A stretch of DNA of 64,000 nt from Strigops habroptila (GCF_004027225.2 NC_044277.2:132338057-132402056), one strand, 5' to 3'; counted from the first letter of the stretch, positions 53,572 to 62,100 are shown. The notes: generated from the letters alone by a model not told the origin. Program-made: numbers and translations.

Positions 53572-53952
53572 GAAAATGAGAAAGAGAAAAGGGGAAGAGA
53601 AAGAGAGAAAAAGTGAGAGAGAAAGAAAGATGAGAAGACAGAAAGAAAGTAAGAAGAGGGAAAGAAGAGAGAGAGGAGGAGGGAGGAAAAGCGAGAAAGA
53701 AGGAGAAGAAAGAGAGAAAGAGAGAGAGAGAAAGAGAGGGAAGGAAGGAAGGAAGGAAGGAAGGAAGGAAGGAAGGAAGGAAGGAAGGAAGGAAGGAAGG
53801 AAGGAAGGAAGGAAGGAAGGAAGGAAGGAAGGAAGGAAGGAAGGAAGGAAGGAAGGAAGGAAGGAAGGAAGGAAGGAAGGAAGGAAGGAAGGAAGGAAGG
53901 AAGGAAGGAAGGAAGGAAGGAAGGAAGGAAGGAGAGAAAGAGAGAGAGAGAG

Positions 53953-53999
<47 letters not shown>

Positions 54000-54004
54000 G
54001 AAAG
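53572..54004 (+). repeat. Long homopurine (GA-rich) tract
   Basis: About 430 bp in which the plus strand is nearly all purine: degenerate GA-rich sequence (53572-53738), then GGAA units, then GA and GAAA units (53933-54004). Homopurine mirror-type tracts can adopt triplex (H-DNA) structure and affect nucleosome placement. Confidence 0.93.
53739..53932 (+). repeat. (GGAA)n microsatellite, about 48 copies
   Basis: A pure GGAA array inside a longer purine tract, about 1 kb from the HOXA1 3' RARE. The repeat-derived reading frames on both strands (161 and 218 residues) are artefacts. Confidence 0.98.
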
Positions 54005-54019
54005 CTTTTTAATATTATA

Positions 54020-54800
54020 TTGCCCTTTATTCATACATTATTAATTTAACTATTTATGTATTCCCTTTCTGTGGTTACAAATCTACTGCGGTCTCACAGA
54101 GCTAATTGCTAAGGGAAAACAAACAAGCCATTTTGCTCCTAAGATTACACGGAAAAACATTCTGAAACGATTCTTTAAAAAAAACCTACAGACTCTCCAA
54201 AACTACAGACTACGCCTCCCCCGGTTGCCCTTCCCGGCTGCTCAGGCTCTCCCGCGGCCCCGGTAGGAGCCTCCCCGGCGCCCGGCCTTTCGTGCCCCGG
54301 ATCCCCCGGTATTTCTTCTCTGGGAGTGGGATGAAAAGCAGTTTTTCCGGTGAAAACCCGCTCGAGTCTATAGCCCAAACGTGAGCTGCCATTAGAGAAG
54401 TACTAATAAATCCCTATTAAGCATGCATTTATGCAGTGATTGTGTGAACTTTGGCCTTTGAAGAGTCCCTGCAATTAGCAGCGACGTCCATCGCGCTTTG
54501 CCCAGCTTTCTCTCTACCCTTTTCCCATCAAGGATGGAGAGGGAAGTACGGCCCCGCCAACGCCTCCAACCTCCACACCCGTCGCTGCTGGGGGGTGCTC
54601 CAAGTATCCTCCCTCTTGCCTCTGGACCCCTCCGTGAAAATGCGGATCCCTTCTGGGGGGGATGTTTCCCGCACTCCCGATACCTCTCGCCGAGGGTACC
54701 CGCCTTTACGCCGGCGCCGGGTGCAGCGCGGGCGCGGAGGAGAAGCTGGAGCTTTGCCGTCTCCGCAAAAGAGAGGAAAGTGGTTAAAATTTAGTAAAAT
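54020..54800. other. CpG-spotted proximal 3' flank
   Basis: An AT-rich conserved-looking piece (54020-54180), a CpG-dense patch (54215-54335), another AT-rich piece with the DR1 site (54390-54490), and a second CpG-dense patch (54540-54760). Open frames of up to 137 codons reflect GC content only. This alternation leads into the RARE enhancer. Confidence 0.5.
54445..54457 (-). promoter_or_regulatory. DR1-type nuclear receptor site near the RARE
   Basis: The minus strand reads AGGCCA-A-AGTTCA, a DR1 suited to RXR, COUP-TF or HNF4 homodimers. It is about 490 bp beyond the DR5 on the side away from HOXA1. The overlapping CTTTGAA is also TCF/LEF-like. Motif evidence only. Confidence 0.4.
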
Positions 54801-54889
54801 CGGCTCGGTAAAAATGAGCAGAAAGTTGCCACTGCCGGGGAGACAGCGAGAGGGAGAGGGATGAGTCTGTAATTGTTGCCTTTACCAAG

Positions 54890-55130
54890 GCTGTGAGATT
54901 AACTGGGATTTATTCTAAAGTGACCCATCACCGAATTCATTTCTGCTTGAACTTTCGGTGAACCTGAGATTAAAGAGGGGAGAGCAGCTAAGCAGTTTGT
55001 TGTTAGCTGCCTTTTCAACAGCCCTTTCAGACTGAGTAAATATTGATCGGTTTCAATCTGATTGCCCCAGAGGAAAACACAAAAGCATCTCAATAGCCTC
55101 CAAAAGTAAACTTTAAAGGTGAACAGCAGA
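54890..55130. promoter_or_regulatory. HOXA1 3' RARE enhancer core
   Basis: Non-repetitive sequence around the DR5 with an intact RARE and nearby AT-rich homeodomain-type and half-site motifs (for example AGGTGAAC at 55117-55124). The mammalian 3' Hoxa1 enhancer has conserved elements flanking its RARE. The extent given here is my estimate. Confidence 0.6.
54948..54964 (-). promoter_or_regulatory. HOXA1 3' retinoic acid response element (DR5)
   Basis: The minus strand reads GGTTCACCGAAAGTTCA: two RGKTCA half-sites as a direct repeat with five-base spacing, the RAR/RXR recognition pattern. It is 3.1 kb beyond the HOXA1 stop and about 4.6 kb from the promoter. This matches the known 3' enhancer RARE of mammalian Hoxa1 in sequence type and placement. 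That element drives the early retinoid response of HOXA1 in neurectoderm. Confidence 0.92.
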
Positions 55131-55339
55131 AATGGTCTTAAGTATGATAGGAAGATGCTAAACTCCGTTAGCCATTTGGACGCGGTTTGGGTTAGGGTTT
55201 TCTTGACGCGAGCGGGGTTTTTTCCTCCTCCCCTTTTTTTTTTTTTTTGTCCCCCTGAGACTCTAGAGATAAAAATTAAAATAAATTTTAAAAGATATAT
55301 AAACAAAAGGATCCCTTAGACCTGAAGGGTAAGTTAGTG

Positions 55340-56900
55340 TTTCCATCAGGCCAGAGCACACTGTGATTTATTTATTTATTTAGCGATATCTTTGTGGTAG
55401 AAACTGCAAGGTAGAGATTTTAATTTCTCTTTCCCACACTCGCTAAACCGAAAGGCTGATCGTATCGAAATAATAATAATAAGGCTAACAAAATGAGCCA
55501 AGATAGGGAAATTTGGGGTGACTTTGCTTGAAATTGGTAAGGACTGCAAAATAAAGATAACCCGGTGTTTGGGCTTGGAAGAAGAAGGGCTTCTTTGCCG
55601 ATGAATCGCTCACTGCAAGATTGACGCTCTGACAAGTGTCTTGTCTCTCGCATTTAGGCTATAATTTATGGCCGCTCTTTCTAACGCATTAAGTCAACAC
55701 CCGGGGAGCCGGGATGCAGATCCGGATTCCAGCAATGTTTAGATCCAGATTTCGATATTGACATGCCCTCATTGGCATGCAAATGCCACTTTAACACATC
55801 CAAGTCTCTGGAAGAAAGCCATCTGTTTTGCTTTGTGGCTTTACACTAATAAACAAAAGGTAAAGTATATAGCAGGCGGGGAAATGAAAGAAATAGGGGC
55901 ATCGGCGGGAGCCTTTGGAGACAGCCCTGCTCCCTTGCAGATAGGTCGGCTCTTGATATGGCCGCCGCGCCTTGCAAATCAGGGCTTGTCTCTTTTGACA
56001 CCGAAGTGAAGAAAATTTCGTTGCCTCTCTGCGGATCCCGCAAAGCAAATCCCCCGTGTGCAGCCCGGCCCCGGGAGAAGCCCGGGAGCACCCAGCCCTC
56101 CGCAGCTGGGCCAGGGGAAGGAGATGCTACGCGTGTTTGCACTGAAATTCAAGAAGCATCAGTGACTTGAGACACTCCCGTCCAGCTGAGCATGTCTCTG
56201 CTCCCTCTTGCCACCCGCTTGCTCTCCACACACGCTCCCCCCCCCACGCCGACCCGACCCGCTGTTCACTTGACATCCCTTGGAATCTTACTATATTTAC
56301 CTGCCAGAACTTGCTTTCCCCTCATCCCTCCCCCCAAAAAAAGTGGTGGTGGTGGTGAATGGGCCGGTGAAACACCACAAGCACCCTGCCAAGCACCTGG
56401 GAGCCATCTCCCAGCTTGGCACCCACCAGCCACTAGGTTTGGGCGCCTGGGACAGGTCAGCGGGAGGGAGAAGCTGGACCAGCTCAGGGCATGGGCTAAT
56501 TGGATGTGCAGCCCTTGGCGAGGGGCCTGCGATGTGAGGAAAGACTGGTCTAAGACAGTTTCTGCTTTTGAAGGGTGCTCTGTTTATATAAGTGTCAGCA
56601 TCCATCCCGAGGTGAAAAGGTTAGCACTTGACCCAGGAAGTTCTCGTGTTTGTGCTTCAGAAATAGAACAGGATCATAAATTCCTCCCAGTTATGGAGGA
56701 GGGAAAGGAGGGCCTGATATTTCCTAAAAATATTGTTATTTGAGCATAGGAAAGGAAGAAGCTTTGTGTTATGAGTAAGGCTGGACAGCCAGGCTTCTGA
56801 CCCCGGCAAAACAGCTCATGAGGAGTTATGCTGGGAGACTTTTCCTCCCTTTCCCCCTTGGAAAGGCCCCAGCAGTGGAAAATAAGGGAAACCAAACTGC
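55340..56900. other. Flank between RARE and HOXA1 3' UTR
   Basis: 55340-55860 is repeat-free with a short ATTT repeat (55375-55382), CDX/HOX-type TTTATGG near 55667 and the POU octamer. 55960-56120 is CpG-rich. 56120-56900 is ordinary sequence with frames open by composition (for example 56192-56743 plus) but no protein features. No gene is called. Confidence 0.5.
55774..55787. promoter_or_regulatory. POU octamer within a short palindrome
   Basis: ATGCAAAT (55777-55784), the perfect POU octamer, is embedded in GGCATGCAAATGCC, whose 5-bp arms are inverted copies. It lies in non-repetitive DNA between the RARE and the HOXA1 3' UTR. POU factors such as OCT4 bind early HOX control DNA; use of this site is inferred. 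Confidence 0.35.
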
Positions 56901-56913
56901 TGAGCCCATCCCA

Positions 56914-56932
56914 TGACTCAGCGCTGACGTCA
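56914..56932. promoter_or_regulatory. MARE half-site plus CRE pair downstream of HOXA1
   Basis: TGACTCAGC at 56914-56922 (AP-1/Maf type) is followed two bases later by TGACGTCA (56925-56932), a perfect CRE that also extends to the GCTGACGTCA CRE-type MARE half. The pair lies about 40 bp past the HOXA1 polyadenylation signal. Candidate binders are large Maf, AP-1 or CREB/ATF proteins. MafB acts on group-3 HOX genes in the hindbrain, but a role here is inference. Confidence 0.45.
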
Positions 56933-56974
56933 CACAGAGGTAGGCAAACGAGGGCTACCTGAAAGTGGAATATA

Positions 56975-56980
56975 TTTATT
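56975..56980 (-). terminator. HOXA1: HOXA1 polyadenylation signal AATAAA
   Basis: On the minus strand the sequence reads TGTAATAAATATATTCC, a canonical hexamer about 1.08 kb after the HOXA1 stop. A T/GT-containing stretch follows within 60 bp. Cleavage would fall near 56955-56960. Confidence 0.75.
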
Positions 56981-57581
56981 ACAGACATTATAAGGACCCG
57001 TAAATCCTGGCCTGGCTTCCATCACCGGTGGAATCCCAGAGCCTTTCATGATTGTACAGAAAATCAGGAGGACATTTCGCTCACACACGACAACTGATAG
57101 AACTCAGTGTACCCGCAGTACAGCAAAGCACGGTGCATCATGCAATGGTCCGGACACCAACCACAGAAATTATACATTCATTTGGCCATTCGTCACATTC
57201 ACAAGTAGGTTGAAAAGACATCAAGTCTAAAGGAAGGTTAATAGGAAACTAGGAAAAGGTGAGGGTTTTTTTGACAGTTATACCCTTCGGTTGAGCATAA
57301 TCCAGCACAGCTTTGGGGGAAAGGGGGCAAGTACACTGGGTAAGGTTTACAAAACCTAGTGCAATTGAAGCCTTGTTTGTCACATTTAAAGAAATAGCGC
57401 TACTTTTTTTTTTTTTGTTGTGAGGTATCTGCTTGAGCTTAAGACGTTTACTTGATATGGTCATCAGCTTTACCAATATAAAAGCGGATCCAGTTTGGCG
57501 AATGCACTCACCCTGCTTAACCTGATAATTGAAACATCATTTCTAGAAAAATCTGTAAAAAGATAAATCTCTTGGACAAAG

Positions 57582-57589
57582 TATTTACA
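57582..57589 (-). promoter_or_regulatory. Pumilio-response-like element in the HOXA1 3' UTR
   Basis: The mRNA strand reads TGTAAATA, matching the Pumilio consensus UGUAHAUA. It is 67 nt downstream of the miR-30 match, close enough for combined post-transcriptional control. This is motif evidence only. Confidence 0.4.
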
Positions 57590-57655
57590 AGCAACAAACT
57601 CATAGACACGAACAAAGAATACATTAAATTAAGGGGATGAAAGTCCTATAAGTCG

Positions 57656-57663
57656 TGTAAACA
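57656..57663 (-). promoter_or_regulatory. miR-30 family 8-mer seed match in the HOXA1 3' UTR
   Basis: The mRNA strand reads TGTTTACA, the perfect 8-mer target of the miR-30 seed. It lies about 400 nt after the stop codon in the AT-rich part of the UTR, a favourable context. Use in vivo is inferred. Confidence 0.45.
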
Positions 57664-58061
57664 CTTGCAATAGTGCATCTCTTCGTGAGGTTATGTACCC
57701 TAGATAACCTGTCTGTCACTTAGGGAAAATCGGAGGACCGTCCTTGCAGCAGAGGAGGATGACTCGTGTGCCAACACAGATCCTCCAGCAGAAAGGGTTT
57801 GTGAGGGTTGAGGGGAGTGGGGGAGAAAACCTCATGGCGCCGGGACCTGGCCGATGGGAGGCGAGCAGGCGGCGGAGCCGGTACCCCCGGGACCAGGCGG
57901 CGTGGGAAGGGGGAACTGGAGGGGGAAGGGGGGAGCCGGAACCTCTCGGGGAGAGCGACCGACCAAGGGACCGACCGGGGCACTGACATAACGGCGGTGA
58001 ACGGAGGCGAGCTGCGCTGGCGGGGCCGTCGGGACGGGCGGCCGTCGGGGCGCGGCGGGTC

Positions 58062-59464
58062 TCAGTTGGGGGCAGCGAGCGTGTCCGAGGCGGCGGAGGA
58101 GGCGGGCGAGGCAGTGCAGGGCGAGGAGCAGGACTTCTCCGAGGACTCCTCTGCCTTCTCCTCGCAGCCAGTGGGGGTGGCAGGAGAGATGGGTAGTAGC
58201 CCCTCTTTCTCCCGCTTCTTTTGCTTCATCCGCCGGTTCTGGAACCAGATCTTCACCTGTGTCTCGTTGAGCTGGAGGGAGGCAGCAATTTCCACCCGCC
58301 TGGCCCTGGTCAGGTACTTGTTGAAATGAAACTCTTTCTCCAACTCGGTGAGCTGCTTGGTGGTGAAGTTAGTTCTGACAGTGTTGGGCTGCCCCACGAA
58401 GCCATACTCACCAGCTTTGCCTGCGAAGGGACATGCAACGGTAAGTAAGCGCGAATGATTTATAGGCGACGTAATCAATATGTCCACACCGGCTAAGCGA
58501 TAGGGAGCAAGAACTTCTTAGGATAAGGGGGAAGCCCCGGCAGGGTGAGTGATGGAGTGCGAGGTGCTAAACCGGAGTCAGCCCCTAGTGTCAGAGGAAA
58601 CTTGATAAGTGGTTTATGAATTACAAGAAATATGACCGCAGGAGAGGCGGAGAGAGGGAGGCTGGAATAAGCGGCGCTGGCTCCCAGCGCCGCGAGCAGA
58701 CAGCAGCGGCTGCTCCCAGAGGTGCGGGCCGGCCCACCTGTCCGGCACCCCGCGGGCACCGCGCCGTTTCCCTCGCACCCACGGCCGAGAGAGGGAGAGA
58801 GGGAGAGGAGCGGCCCCCGCCCCGGCTCTCCCGCCGGCCACTGACCTGTTTTGGGTGGGTTTCTTTTCACTTTCATCCAGTCGAAGGTTTGCGCCGGCGG
58901 CGAGGTCTCAGCGGAGGGGGAGCGGGCGTTTTCCCGGTGGCCGGCGTGGAGGGGAGACAGGGCATGGTTGTATGTGCCCAGGGACAGGTTCTGCTGCTCC
59001 TGCCCGTACGGGGGAGGCACGTACTGAGCGGGGCCCCCGGCGTAGCCCTGGTGCGGGTGCTGCGCGGCAGCGGAGGTCGAGGAGATGCTCCCCGAATAGA
59101 CCGCCGGAGCGCAGGGGGGGAAGCCGCCTCCCAGCTCCGCGTCCTGCCCCAGGGGGTAGGGGCCGTATGCCGGTCCGAAGCCCTGCGCGCCGTAGGTCGG
59201 GCCGCAGCCGGGGTGCGCGTAGGACACCCCCAGGCCTCCGTGGTGCTGGTAGGCGGCGGGCTGGGCCGGGGGGTGGTGGTGGTGGTGGCGGTGGGGGCTG
59301 ATGGGCACCCCGCGGCCCGGGAGGAAACGGTCCTCCCCGCTGCAGCTGCCGGCGCTGACGGCGCAGGGCTGGAAAGTTGTAATCCCGTGGTCGGGGTGAT
59401 AGGCGCGGGCGGCGCAGGCCCCCGCCTCGCCGCCGAGGACGGGGTACTCGAGGAAGGAGCTCAT
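58062..59464 (-). CDS. HOXA1: Homeobox protein Hox-A1, two coding exons
   Basis: Anterior (labial-class) HOX transcription factor. In vertebrates it acts in the nucleus with PBX and MEIS/PREP partners to pattern the hindbrain, inner ear and neural crest. Exon 1 CDS is 58846-59464 and exon 2 CDS is 58062-58420; joined they give 325 codons plus TGA. The donor reads ACAG|GTCAGT and the acceptor CTTCGCAG|GC, splitting a Gly codon at residue 207. Visible parts: N-terminus MSSFLEYP, a His tract (H58, R59, H60-64), the PBX-binding hexapeptide TFDWM at 193-197, and the homeodomain at about 218-277 with W265 and N268 as homeodomain positions 48 and 51. The tail is Ser-rich and ends LAAPN. Human HOXA1 is about 335 residues, so length is normal. 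The ATG at 59464 is fixed because an in-frame TGA lies seven codons upstream. The preceding codons read D-A-A-R, matching the mammalian extension D-N-A-R, but the extension's own Met codon is AGG here. Confidence 0.98.
58421..58845 (-). other. HOXA1: HOXA1 intron 1
   Basis: A 425-bp phase-1 intron between the hexapeptide exon and the homeodomain exon, the usual position in HOX genes. GT is at 58845-58844 and AG at 58422-58421. The exon 1 frame stays open for 117 codons into the intron, stopping near 58493, so an unspliced message would encode a 323-residue protein with no homeodomain. Confidence 0.93.
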
Positions 59465-59539
59465 CCTCGCCGCGTCCCTCTGTCACGCCGCCACCGGGTC
59501 TTCAGCGTCCGGCGGGGCCGCGCCAACTTTCCCACTTCC

Positions 59540-59720
59540 TCCATGGGGCCGGCAGGAAAATGACACGAAGGTACAGGCAGCGGGCAGGCACGTGGGGGGC
59601 GGCAGCCAATGGCTGCGGCGCCTGCGGGACTTTCCCGGCTCCTGCCGCTGATAGATCGCCGCGTCGGGGGCATTTAAACGCCGAGCGCTCCGACGGCGCT
59701 GCACGGCACGACACCGCGGG
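59540..59720. promoter_or_regulatory. HOXA1: HOXA1 promoter region, probably bidirectional
   Basis: A CpG-rich stretch directly upstream of the HOXA1 ATG. It contains a CCAAT-centred palindrome (59602-59616), a PBX-HOX-type TGATAGAT (59649-59656) and a TATA-like palindromic TTTAAA (59673-59678) usable on either strand. A minus-strand start about 30 bp from TTTAAA would give a 5' UTR near 180 nt. A plus-strand start would fall near 59700, where a divergent HOTAIRM1-like transcript is expected. Exact start sites cannot be read from sequence. Confidence 0.6.
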
Positions 59721-60079
59721 GCAGGGCGGCGGCGGCCGCCCCCCGGGGGAACGAGGGGGGGCCTAGCCGGGCTGTCGCCCCGCCGCGACCGGGGTCCCGC
59801 CCGTCGGCTGGGAGAGGAAGGCAGGATTGATGCGGAGGCTGCGCCGGGCCCGCGGAACCCACCGTCCGTCCCCTCCAGGGTGAGTGCTGCTGCAGTCAGG
59901 GTGCCCCTGCGCATCCCCTGCTGTGGGCCCTGTCAGGCTGGCGCTGGGCACCTCTGCCGCACACATCTCCCCACCCCATCTCCCGGCCGGGCCCGCGGTG
60001 GGGGGTGGCTGAATCCGCGGTACGGGTCGAGGGGCTGGGGAGGAGGGCGGCTGGGACAGCGCTGAGAGCATCAGCCCTG

Positions 60080-60250
60080 GAGACGAGGATGGGGATGGGA
60101 CCGTGGATGTGGTGTGGAGTGCTATGGGAACGAGGACGGAGACAGGGACGGTGTTGAGGATAAGGCAGACAATAGGGATGGAGCCGAGGATATGGATGTG
60201 GATGAGATGGGATGGGGATGGAGATGGGATGGGGACGGGCCGAGGGATGT
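60080..60250 (+). repeat. Degenerate GGGATG/GATG minisatellite
   Basis: Imperfect repeats of GGGATGGGGATGGAGATG type with interruptions, about 170 bp, in the flank between HOXA1 and HOXA2. It keeps reading frames open (Asp/Gly/Met/Trp-rich), which I treat as artefacts. It would lie in the first intron of the candidate lncRNA. Confidence 0.8.
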
Positions 60251-61499
60251 CGCTGGTCCTGCCCCACCGCAGTCCCACCGCGACGCCACGCCAAGAGTTA
60301 AAGGGGCTTGTCCAGCCGCATCACCAGGCGGCCGCGGACATTAGCATGGAAATGAGCCGCTTTTGGGACTGACGGCCATTGTGCTCCCCGGGCCCACTGG
60401 CCTCCCCCTGGCCCGTATCCTTGCTCCCCCCACACCTCCGCAGGGCTCCCCCGCACCAGCCCTGGGGTGGGGTAGGGGAGGAGGAGCAGGGTCAGGGGGA
60501 TGGATGGTTGGGCGGGGGCCCGCGGGCTCCGCAGCCCATCTGCTGGGTCCCCGCGGTGCCGCTGCCGCCCGCCCTGGGACCGAGCAGGGAAAAGGCTGCC
60601 CGGAGTGCCGCGGGTCGCAGCCCGGCGGCCCGGAGAGGCGGCCCGAGCAGGGGCAGAGGGGCGGCGGGAGGCGCAGGGCCCGCCGCGATGGCCCCTTTGT
60701 CCCTGCGCTCCGCCACCCGGGCCGGCAGTGGCGGGAGGTGGCAGATGGCCAGTGGCAGAGGTGGCCCCAGGACCCTTGGGAACCGCGCTGAGCATCAACT
60801 CAAACCTACCCCTCCCCACTCTCACGGAAAAATGAAAGGGTCCGTGGATAGAGAAGGAGGGAGGGAGGTGGGATGCGGGTTGCGACCTCGTATTCGGTTT
60901 ACGTGTGCGGAAAAGGAAAGAGGAGGTAAAGGCCGGGCATCCGTCCATCCCGGCTCACCCAGCCGTCTGCAGGGAGAGAGGACGGCACCAACACGCTTCA
61001 GAGAGGCGTCCTGAGAAACGTTACCCTCGGGGTTAGATGAATGGATGGAAAGTCATGTCCCCTGCCACCAGCCCCAGGAGGGGCTATCCCCTCTATTTCT
61101 GCAGCTGCATTTCCAGCCGACTCCTGTATCCCTCTGTTCTCACGCTCAGTTCTTGCTTGGTTTGAAATCCAAAAGGCTCCTCTACGCCGCCACCTCTCCC
61201 TGCTCAAGAGCACACACACACAAAACCCTCAAGCTCCTCCCTCCCACATGAACTACAATATCCTCTCCTAGGTGCAAAGCTCTCCTACCACCATTAGGTC
61301 AGCCCTTACACCATGCCACCTCCATGGTCTCTCTACTGCCAGGCAAAGTCAGAGGGTTGGTCTCTCCACGCGTCTATCCGTATGCCCTCAGTATTTCTAT
61401 TTGTTCTGATTTACTACGCGGGCACGGATGGTTAAGAGCCCTCTGGAAAGGTTCCGTTTCTTAAACTCCAGGGGGATAGGGTAGAGGACAGGAGCAACA

Positions 61500-61620
61500 A
61501 CACTCCAGAGGCATTTATGTCATTATACTGCACCAATTTTGGCTATGGTTACAGCTATAAACACATTTATTTCATTCTTGTAAACCAGTTGTGATAAATA
61601 CTGTGTAAAGCAGAGAAAAA
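61500..61620. promoter_or_regulatory. Candidate conserved non-coding block, HOXA1-HOXA2 interval
   Basis: A repeat-free AT-rich segment with several homeodomain/CDX-type TTTAT cores, within the presumed lncRNA intron. The judgement rests on composition and motif content alone. Confidence 0.25.
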
Positions 61621-61879
61621 AGGCAGGCCGCTGGGACTGTTTACTAATAAAAAGGCTGGCATCTTTTCAGTGCTTTTTCAGCCAGCCAAGGAAAAATATA
61701 TTTTACTATAAATAGATCCATTTTACCCGTAAATTCCTCCGAATCACAGCCCTTCTCTCGCAGTCTCCAGCATTCTGAAATCCTTTTCCCTCTCCTTTTT
61801 TTGTGCCATTGTCTCTTTTGTTGCATTGTCTCTCTGCCGGGGCTCTGGGGCTTTGATGCCTGTACTGTGCGTGCGGGCA

Positions 61880-62100
61880 ACATCAGTTGCCCGGCGAGGG
61901 GCTGCTTCCGCCCCTTCCCCTTTGCCCGCCGGCCGGCCCGGCCCCTCCGCACTCCTCTGCGGCTCCGCTCCACGTTTCCTGCCCCAGGACTGGGAGCGAT
62001 CCCGGCGATTTAGGCTTTTCCGTGGGATCGCGCCCCCTCTGTGGCCCCAGGGCTCACCAGGAGACTCGGAGGCGACTCCTGCTCGCTGAGTCCCCCACTT
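61880..62100. other. Small CpG-rich block upstream of HOXA1
   Basis: A CpG- and GC-dense segment separated from the main HOXA1 island by about 1 kb of lower-GC DNA. It could be a secondary promoter or lncRNA exon region. No transcript signal distinguishes these. Confidence 0.4.

Larger units (their letters stand above)
56955..58061 (-). other. HOXA1: HOXA1 3' untranslated region
   Basis: About 1.1 kb from the HOXA1 stop codon to the first good minus-strand AATAAA (56975-56980). No other minus-strand AATAAA was found between them. The first 350 bp are GC-rich and the rest AT-rich, with an A-run on the mRNA strand at about 57405-57417. It carries a miR-30 seed match and a Pumilio-like element, listed separately. 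The 3' boundary is inferred from the signal and not from transcript data. Confidence 0.75.
58600..60790. other. CpG island over HOXA1 exon 1, promoter and upstream flank
   Basis: Dense CpG and high GC run from the HOXA1 intron through exon 1 and the promoter to about 60790, in sharp contrast with the AT-rich 3' flank. Such islands mark HOX promoters and Polycomb/Trithorax targets. The composition also keeps several antisense reading frames open (for example 58616-59563 plus), which are shadows. Confidence 0.85.

Noticed and set aside
53378-54049. Frames of 161 and 218 codons over the purine tract
   Set aside because: Low-complexity translation of GA/GGAA repeats; no gene structure.
55186-55200. 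Telomere-like GGGTTAGGGTT
   Set aside because: Less than two repeat units, so not an interstitial telomere array.
56192-56743. 183-codon plus-strand frame downstream of HOXA1
   Set aside because: Open by composition; no protein features, and the region is ordinary intergenic sequence.
58616-59563. 315-codon plus-strand frame and 192-codon minus-strand frame overlapping HOXA1 exon 1
   Set aside because: Shadows of a GC-rich real exon in other frames; Arg/Gly/Pro-rich with no domain.
60321-60334. Possible CTCF core TCACCAGGCGGCCG
   Set aside because: Several mismatches to the CTCF consensus; too weak to list as a boundary element.
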